From Larix kaempferi (lineage: Eukaryota; Streptophyta; Pinopsida; Pinales; Pinaceae): a DNA stretch of 64,000 bases. The notes beneath the pieces were generated by a model, which saw only the letters and a list, made by a program, of their open reading frames with translations, did no database searches and was not told the DNA's origin. The number at the start of each line of letters is the position of its first letter. The stretch's first letter is position 1. This document shows positions 57,871-64,000 of this stretch, piece after piece. The stretch covers positions 21,909,001-21,973,000 of the forward strand of contig BSBM01000904.1 in NCBI GenBank assembly GCA_027924585.1. The letters run 5' to 3'. The position numbers and the translations under genes are program-made.

Positions 57871-59849
57871 TGTTGTCTCCCAAAATGGCATGCGTGTCGT
57901 TTTAAAAGCCCAAAATATAACACACCAGCTGGATGACAACTCTCTCAGGAGAGAGGCCAATGTCACCACACTTCTCTCCTCTTCGCTTCAGGTTGGCTCT
58001 TCTCCAACTCTAGGGGGGTATCCCTAAAATAGGATCGCTAAGGCAGGTATAGTAACGGGCAAGGTGAATGGAAGAAGTTGCCTTAGAGAAACGGAAGTAA
58101 CAAAAGATAGTTTTTAAACGGGTGATGGAAAAGAAGGGAAGATCAATCCTCAGGGAAAGACCAGTGCCAGTACCAGAAGGGGAAATGGAGTCAAAAGAGG
58201 ACTCATGGAGGCCTTGTGCTTCATAAAAGTGAGACGAATCTAGAATGCACAAACAATCAGATCTTAATCAACATTTTGTACAACCGAATACTGATGTCCA
58301 TCGAAATACTAATTGTTTAAGCATAATTAACCAACTTAATCCTAAATGGCTAATCTATTGTGCTTGAAAAAGCCCTCACAAGCTAGATTTTTTCTACAAC
58401 TTGAAATACATCACACAACCACATGAAATATGCTCCATCTGTCCACAAACCCAGCTGATATTTTCATTAAGCTCGAAAGGGAGAGAAAACCTAAAAATTT
58501 TCCATCCTTTACAATGAGGAGGCTAGCTCCTTTTTATAAGCCAAAAAAGCTCTTTTAAAAAGAAATAAAATAATAATAAAGAAAAAGTGGGTAAGCTCCA
58601 CTTTTCTCTCCAATGCATGACTAAGAACTTATGAGATAACTAAAAGAAACCTGCCCATAGACTAATCGGTTCCAACCCAAAGGTGGACCACCGAGCACAA
58701 ATTACGATTCCCTGCTTAAAGATGCCTCAGTCGAAAGGTCAAAACGTGGATGGTCAGCTGAGTTAGAAAATAGAGGACGGCTCCAAATCACAAATTCAGG
58801 AAAACAACAACTGCTAGTTCCTCTGCCCGCGCTAATGCACTGGCGGCCTGATTGACTATTTCTTCAAGCTCGCAGTCTAAGATACCTAGTGACAAGTAAA
58901 ACGAGCTCCATCCAAAGAGAACTCATCCCAATTTGCAATCGGCTGAGAAAATAAACGTTTGATGCGTGGGTCATGAAAAGGACGAGTGTTGTTTCAAAAA
59001 TAAAACTCCACGTAGCCCATCTCTGTCAAACTAAACCAATCACGGATGCAAATCGGCTGCCAGCATATCGCGTGGATTAAAGCTTTGAAAACATCGAACT
59101 TCGACTTATCATGAAGCCGCACCAACTTCAATCAGCTGTTAGGAGTGCGTCTTCAACAAACTCCTGATGAGAACGCGGATGACGTGACTTCTGCTGCTTA
59201 ATTTGTTGAACACTGAGCTATAGCTCTGAATCTGCATCGAAAAAACGGCTTGGCAATTGTGACACCGGAGAAAGCAACAAGTGGCTACTCCTGCTGCTCC
59301 CAAAACTCCAAGCTATAGTGAAGACACCACCAACCACTCGCCAGTAGATCCAAAACTCGATGGAACTGACCGCCGATGAAACTTTTCTTTAAACCATGCC
59401 GTGTGTCGATCACTTTATTGAACTCCAAACCAAGGAAAGCATCATTAGCAACGAGTTGATTCGGTTGTTTGAAGTTGCACGAGCAGTTCCATACCCGCAA
59501 AGGAAAGACCCTTTTGGGGCGATAGATAACAATAAACAGCAATCCAAACTCTATCTTTGAAGAGACGGCATCCACAAAATCCTGATTTTGAGAATGGAGA
59601 TCACCGCGAATTAAAATATAAGATCACAGCCTGAAGCCGTCGCTGAGAGAGCACGCCGCTGAGCACCCTGACGCTTTCCTCTACAGTTAAATGATCCGCA
59701 AAAAATTCAAATTGATGATCAGCCCCAGCTTCAGAAGTTTTACAAACAGAACTCTTGACTGGTGTACCCCTTTTTGAAAAGAAGTCCGATATAGAATTGC
59801 TTTCCCTTGGGTTTCAATTGGATCTCCTTAATGCAGTCTGGCCCATCAA

Positions 59850-60055
59850 CCCCAAAATTTCCGATGGTGTTAGCACCGATCAAAAACAGGGTTTGAAAGC
59901 TTCTGCTTGAATAGCTTCCAGGACAAACTGGATAGCAATTTCTTGTTTTTTTGGAAAATCATGCTGAGGTTTACAATATGTTGTATCAAGGATACGAATA
60001 TTACAGGAACCAAGAATTGGATTGGTAACCATTTTATGACAGAATCTGAAGTACC
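59850..60055 (-). pseudogene. Captured SNM1-type DNA cross-link repair nuclease fragment
   Basis: After an intron-like acceptor (TTAATTTACAG) the minus strand reads YFRFCHKMVTNPILGSC, then ILDTTYCKPQHDFPKKQE and IQFVLEAIQAEAF; after a frameshift near 59895 it reads TLFLIGANTIG. LDTTYC-P-DFP and TLFLIG-TIG are hallmarks of the SNM1/PSO2 metallo-beta-lactamase/beta-CASP nucleases that act on inter-strand cross-links. Only about 70 codons are present, and the catalytic HxHxDH region is not. Retained splice signals argue for DNA-level capture or capture of unspliced RNA. The piece lies inside the LTR of the gag-only element. Confidence 0.8.
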
Positions 60056-60179
60056 CTGTAAATTAACAAATCCTCATAGATCATACTTTGGCACAAAAAC
60101 AACAAGACCCCCTTCGAGCATTTCTAATACCAAGGCATAATGTGCTTCAGCATGTTTCTGTCGGAGCCGCCATACTTAC

Positions 60180-60398
60180 CTCATGACTGAAGCAATGCCT
60201 AATAGAGGATGTGATGTCCTTGGTATTGTCAGCTGCTGCAACAGTTCCCTCAAAATTAGATGTCCTGATAGGACACAAACCATTTTCTTCGTCTATGAAT
60301 AGCTCTTCTTCAATCTTTTCATGTGCTTCAAGTATTACCCTTCGAACCCTGCTTGCCACAGGCTGGAGGAAATCTCTGACCCATTGGTGTGCTAGCCG
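60180..60398 (-). pseudogene. Exon-like segment of unknown origin captured in LTR
   Basis: The minus strand has an acceptor ATATATTAG|CGGC at 60399/60398 and a donor GAG|GTAAGTAT at 60180/60179, with an open frame between (LAHQWVRDFLQPVASRVRR, ILEAHEKIEEELFIDEE, CFSHE). The donor lies 124 bp before the acceptor of the SNM1 fragment, so the two look like neighbouring exons. I do not recognise the protein, and it does not match what precedes GDFRF in SNM1 proteins; it may come from a second gene. Confidence 0.5.
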
Positions 60399-60489
60399 CT
60401 AATATATGTCATCCCTGCTGGTCTTTTGCTCCAGAATAGCTCCATAACAGTCCAGAATTTGAACAAAATGCAGATGCATTTTGGAGAGG

Positions 60490-60522
60490 TAACATCTGGC
60501 TCCAACTGCGGGACGTGTGCTC
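60490..60522 (-). promoter_or_regulatory. Conserved 33-nt block at interior/3' LTR junction
   Basis: Identical to 6423-6455 of the first gag-only family; it covers the last five nt of the LTR and 28 nt of the interior where plus-strand priming should begin. Confidence 0.6.
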
Positions 60523-60759
60523 ACCTTGGTGAGTGCACGAGAACCTCAGATCCTCTCGGTTATCGCAGACCATAATTTGAAAAAACAGAGAGATTATGTG
60601 GTGGGGATGGCTCAATTCACATCCCGTGATGACCACTTATTACAAAAATTTCAAAAAGACAATACAAAGAACAGCAGCAAATGCTCATGTGTGAGCTTTA
60701 TTCTTCCTACCTACCCTAACCTAACACAAGACAAGAACCAGTCAAGTGTATGCCCACAA

Positions 60760-61714
60760 CTAGTGGAGCCATTCCAGCGTCTTATCACTGCTAAATTGTT
60801 TTTCCTTGTGCTTGTTCAGAGACAAAGATGAGGATATATAACAAAGATGCCGTAAAATCTGCTCATAAGTAAAGTTAAACTGTAATGGCAAGCTGTTAGG
60901 ATATAAAAAGCCATCAAATCTTTGGCATGAAAAATCAGACTGTGAACAAGAAACTTCGATCCACCGACTAATAGGACTTAAATACATACCTCCATCATAA
61001 ACCTGTTCATGCTGGTAATGAGACTGTAAATGAATATCCTTGATGACATAAACTTGCGACAGCTCTACCTTTTCCATATTTTCATAATTCTGTTCAAGTT
61101 GGTTTGCAAAACAAACACTGTTGTCTTGAATAAAATGAGCTTGAAGTAAGTCTGAATCTTCATCATGAAACTGCTCAGGAATGAAACAAATCTGAGGCAG
61201 CTCCATATTTTCAATGTTTTTTATTTCAGCAGAAGGCTGCTCAGCTACATCCTCAAACAGGGACCCCTGTATTCCTTCTTCAATAAGATCTTCAATGTCT
61301 TCTTTTAACTCAAGATGGACCCTAGGGATGAGGGCATCATACTTTCTCGCAAGCTTCTCAATCTCATTGACAGTTCCATCATGCCAACGGAGGAGAAAAC
61401 TCTCAAAAAACTGTCACTGAATGTATGGATTCATCCGGAAGATTATAGAACCAAGATACTGCATCTCCTTCCAAGGTTATAGCAAAAACAATCATAATAT
61501 CATCCTCATGATGAACATTAAAATCAGACATTAATTTGCAGAGAGAGGCAACATGATGGGTGGCTGAAACCCCATCATTTCCACGGAATTCAGGAAGAAT
61601 GTCATGCATCCTATGGTCGTAACGTTCATTAGGGAATCCATGGATTCTTGAGAAATCCAATGGGGCATAAGCTTCGTGCAAAAGAGCAAGATATTGCTCT
61701 TTTTTATCGTCCAT
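60760..61714 (-). pseudogene. Gag of the second gag-only element, frameshifted
   Basis: From the Met at 61714 the frame encodes a short Gag core: YDHRMHDILPEFRGNDGVSATHHVASL, then LEGDAVSWFYNLPDESIHS. It ends at a stop near 61403 in a run of six T. Shifted, it continues FFESFLLRWHDGTVNEIEKLARKYDAL, an acidic region and MELPQICFIPEQFHDEDSDLLQ to EWLH at 60760. The total is about 318 codons, less than half of the first family's Gag; the zinc-knuckle repeats are absent. GDAVSWF corresponds to GAAGDWF of the first family. No protease or pol is present. Confidence 0.85.
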
Positions 61715-61774
61715 AAGTCAAACAGTAAGGTACTAAAACTGAAAAATGTATATAACCATACCTCATACCAAACT

Positions 61775-61993
61775 GTGGAGTCGCCAAGGTGAGCTTGAAA
61801 GCTTTCCAATGAGTGTGCTCACCTCTACACCCAATAGGATCTTCAAATCTGCAAAAGGACAAGGGCTCTGTCCCTTCGTGGAGTCGCCATGTGAGAAGAA
61901 GAATCTGCAATATAATCTCTCACAAATGTCGTAAATGAAGCATAGTCTTCAAATTTCAGGAACTGGACTTTGTCCCCGGCAACGAGCCAAAAA
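61775..61993 (-). promoter_or_regulatory. Leader motifs and decayed tRNA-Asp primer site
   Basis: GTGGAGTCGCCA occurs at 61775-61786 and 61878-61889, as in the first family. The plus-strand TCCCCGGCAACGAGCCAAAA before the LTR start at 61994 is the tRNA-Asp primer site with a deletion and change in the acceptor end. Confidence 0.75.
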
Positions 61994-62377
61994 TGTTGTC
62001 TCCCAAAATGGCATGCGTGTCGTTTTAAAAGCCCAAAATATAACACACCAGCTGGATGACAACTCTCTCAGGAGAGAAGGCAATGTCACCACACTCCTCT
62101 CCTCTTCGCTTCAAGTTGGCTCTTCTCCAACTCTAGGGGGGTATCCCTAAAATAGGATTCTCTAAGGCAGCTTCTTCCATTCACCTTGCCCGTTACTGTA
62201 CCTGCCTTAGCGATCCTATTTTAGGGATACCCCCCTAGAGTTGGAGAAGAGCCAACCTGAAGCGAAGAGGAGAGGAGTGTGGTGACATTGGCCTCTCTCC
62301 TGAGAGAGTTGTCATCCAGCTGGTGTGTTATATTTTGGGCTTTTAAAACGACACGCATGCCATTTTGGGAGACAACA
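61994..62377. repeat. Head-to-head LTR ends forming a palindrome
   Basis: 61994 to about 62160 is a direct copy of 57871-58035. From about 62158 to 62377 the sequence is the reverse complement of about 57871-58090. The switch occurs around CTAAGGCA, which occurs in both orientations in the LTR (near 58036 and, inverted, near 58080), so short homology probably guided it. The arms differ at several bases. Confidence 0.88.
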
Positions 62378-62382
62378 CCTCG

Positions 62383-63996
62383 GATTCTTTTGACTTGAGA
62401 AAGTATATCCATGTCTTCCGTGAGTAACCATCAATAAAGGTGACATAGTAATGATATCCACCCAATGACACAACCGTCATAGGCCCGCACAAGTCAGAGT
62501 GTACCAGATCCAAAATCGCTTTGGATCTACTCCTACTATCTGGAAAAGATTTCTTGGCGTTCTTGCCAAGTGCACATCCTCTACATGTCCCATCATGGTC
62601 TACCTGGAGCCCTGTCAAACCTGTCACAATATTCTTCAGAACTGGGAAAGCTCGATAGTTCAGATGAGCTAACCTTATGTGCCATAACTCGCCCATACTT
62701 GCAGCATCATGTATTAGGGCTTGGACTGGTGGAGTGTTTAGTCTATACAAGCTCTCCTCTTCTGCCAATAACTTTGGTTGTTCTCATGCTTGAGTTCTTG
62801 TGCCAAGCAAGGACTTTCCCTTCTGAGAAAGCTACTTTATATCCCTTGTCCTCCAAGGCTGAGATGGAGACAAGATTTCTTTTCATAACAGGTACATAGA
62901 GCACATCACTTAGGCGTAATGTATCATTTAATTATAATTGAAGGGTGGTGGCTCCAGACCCCTTCACAGTGTAATTTGCATCATCTCCAAGTACAACACG
63001 GAGATGTGAATCTTTCTCAACTAATTCTGAAAGATTCTCTCTATAACTTGTCATGTGTCTAGATGCACCACTATCTATGAGCCAAGTCACTAGTGGTAGG
63101 AATAATACCCGATAAAGCTGATATGAATAGAAATTAAGTGTGATCTTCATTCTTTTGTTTCTTGTGATGATGATCTTCTTCTACATCAACAGTGGATGCT
63201 TCATGCTTTTTTTTATTTCACTTCGACAGCTACTGGCGTAATGTCCATACATTTTGCACCTATAGCATTGAACTTGAGACATATCCCTCTTCTTCTTTTG
63301 TTCTTGGTGGGGACTTGATCTCCTTTCTTGGTGCTTGTGTTTATGGAACTTCTTCCCTTTTCCCTTACCTTTCTTGGCATGGGAAACAAAAGCTTGGTTC
63401 TCCTCAGGTTGAGTGCCATGGAGTCTTTGACGTGCTGCAATCCTTGTCTCCTCCTGAGAGCAATCTGCCCAAAGCTTGTCAAACTTTGGTAGCTTGGATC
63501 TACCACTTATGCTTTGGATAAAGGACTCCCAAGATGTTGGAAGACCATTCAGAGTGGTGAGGACAAGCTCCTTATCATTAATAGGATCTCCACTGGTGAT
63601 GAGCTTATCCCTTAGTTTTGTGATCCTCATAAAGTATGAGGCAATGGATTCTGATTTGGCTATCTTCATATTTGAGAGCTGGTTTCTCAGAGTCATAGAT
63701 ACATTGAGGCTGGTGTGTTCAAATAGCTTCATAATGGTCTTGAAGATTTTCCTAGCACTCTTCTTTCTTGAGATTTGTGGAACTCAGTGGTCTCTCACTG
63801 AATCCACAAGAATCCTTCTTGCTTTAGCATCATTCTTCCTCCATCGGGATTTATCTTCTTCGGCTTTTGGCTCAGGAACCTTCTCATTTACATATAGTAA
63901 GAGATCATTTTCTTGTAGGAGTAGAAGTACCCTAGACTTCCAAGAAATAAAGTTGGAAGCTCCTTCCAACCGGACTTCAACCTTCATACTAATCAT
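62383..63996 (-). pseudogene. Copia Gag to integrase N-half (right part of split element)
   Basis: Gag starts at 63996 (FISWKSRVLLLLQENDLLLYV), with an in-frame TGA after SVRDH at about 63781, then MTLRNQLSNMK, TLNGLPTSWESF and the zinc knuckle CYRCKMYGHYASSC. A TAG at about 63181 separates it from protease (TWLIDSGASRHMTSY) in the same frame. A further stop and a frame change near 62768 precede the pre-integrase region (LWHIRLAHLNYRAF, CRGCALGKNAKKSF) and integrase start (SDLCGPM, YYVTFIDGYSRKTWIYFLKSKESE). It is cut at 62382 by the gag-only insertion and continues at 57870. The 5' LTR is beyond the right edge. Confidence 0.93.
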
Positions 63997-64000
63997 CTTG

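Larger units (their letters stand above)
57871..60494 (-). repeat. 3' LTR (2624 bp) of the second gag-only element
   Basis: On the minus strand it begins TGTTACCTCTCC (60494) and ends GGGAGACAACA (57871). The left 160 nt are confirmed by the copy at 61994 and the inverted copy ending at 62377; the inner boundary is set by the 33-nt block shared with the first family. The middle has no second copy here to confirm it. It contains captured gene-like exons (59850-60398). Confidence 0.75.
57871..62377 (-). mobile_element. Second gag-only LTR element with inverted right end
   Basis: Both outer ends read TGTTGTCTCCC inwards (57871 and, inverted, 62377), and CCTCG is duplicated at 57866-57870 and 62378-62382. 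From left to right: 3' LTR (57871-60494), interior with the gag pseudogene (60495-61993), the first 160-170 nt of the other LTR copy (61994-about 62160), then about 215 nt of the same LTR end inverted. The 5' half of the 5' LTR is missing. The clean target duplication shows that the rearranged molecule was the integrated one. Confidence 0.88.

Noticed and set aside
59285-59575. 96-codon minus-strand frame in the second family's LTR
   Set aside because: Possible further captured exon, but no splice sites or recognisable motif support it.

Overview
The window reads as nuclear DNA of a seed plant with a large, retrotransposon-dominated genome. LTR elements are nested up to three deep, their primer-binding sites match plant tRNA-Asp and initiator tRNA-Met, and there are tRNA-derived SINEs, a hAT transposase and no bacterial-type genes. 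One real host gene can be traced on the minus strand. Seven short exons (39706 down to 18799) encode the middle of a FMN-binding split-barrel protein with a C-terminal DUF2470-type segment, the family of glutamyl-tRNA reductase-binding protein (GluTRBP/PGR7) and its 'pyridoxamine 5'-phosphate oxidase family' relatives. One intron is about 19.4 kb, and the intron after the last visible exon continues at least 18.8 kb to the window edge. Introns this long filled with old and young elements suggest a gymnosperm, but the species cannot be fixed from the sequence.

Layout. 1-14533: a minus-strand element with 5106-bp LTRs and a 3-kb interior holding only gag, in tandem with a second copy that runs off the left edge (8106-bp period, copies almost identical). 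14534-18798: intron with degraded Copia ends, a hairpin, a subterminal-repeat element and a local duplication. 18799-19960: five exons. 19961-39323: the giant intron, holding a SINE with 15-bp target duplications, a Copia LTR with primer site, a second subterminal-repeat element, and then a nest: a Copia LTR containing a solo LTR of the 5.1-kb family, which contains a gag-protease-only Copia element. A hAT transposase pseudogene, more subterminal-repeat clusters and another SINE follow. 39324-39706: two more exons. 39707-51285: Copia fragments and one complete but decayed Copia element (42774-51285, AAAAC target duplication) whose 5' LTR carries a solo LTR of a third family. 51286-57164: old unresolved retroelement sequence. 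57165-63996: a minus-strand Copia gag-to-integrase pseudogene split by a 4.5-kb gag-only element.

The most unusual parts are the gag-only elements. Both families share PBS type, a twice-repeated leader motif and an exact 33-nt block spanning the 3' LTR edge, although their LTRs differ (5.1 kb against 2.6 kb). The second (57871-62377) ends on its right side in an inverted copy of its own LTR terminus yet is flanked by a perfect 5-bp target duplication (CCTCG), so an aberrant fold-back cDNA appears to have been integrated. Its LTR also carries a captured piece of an SNM1-type DNA cross-link repair nuclease. With the gag-protease Copia, three families here lack reverse transcriptase and must rely on enzymes supplied in trans.
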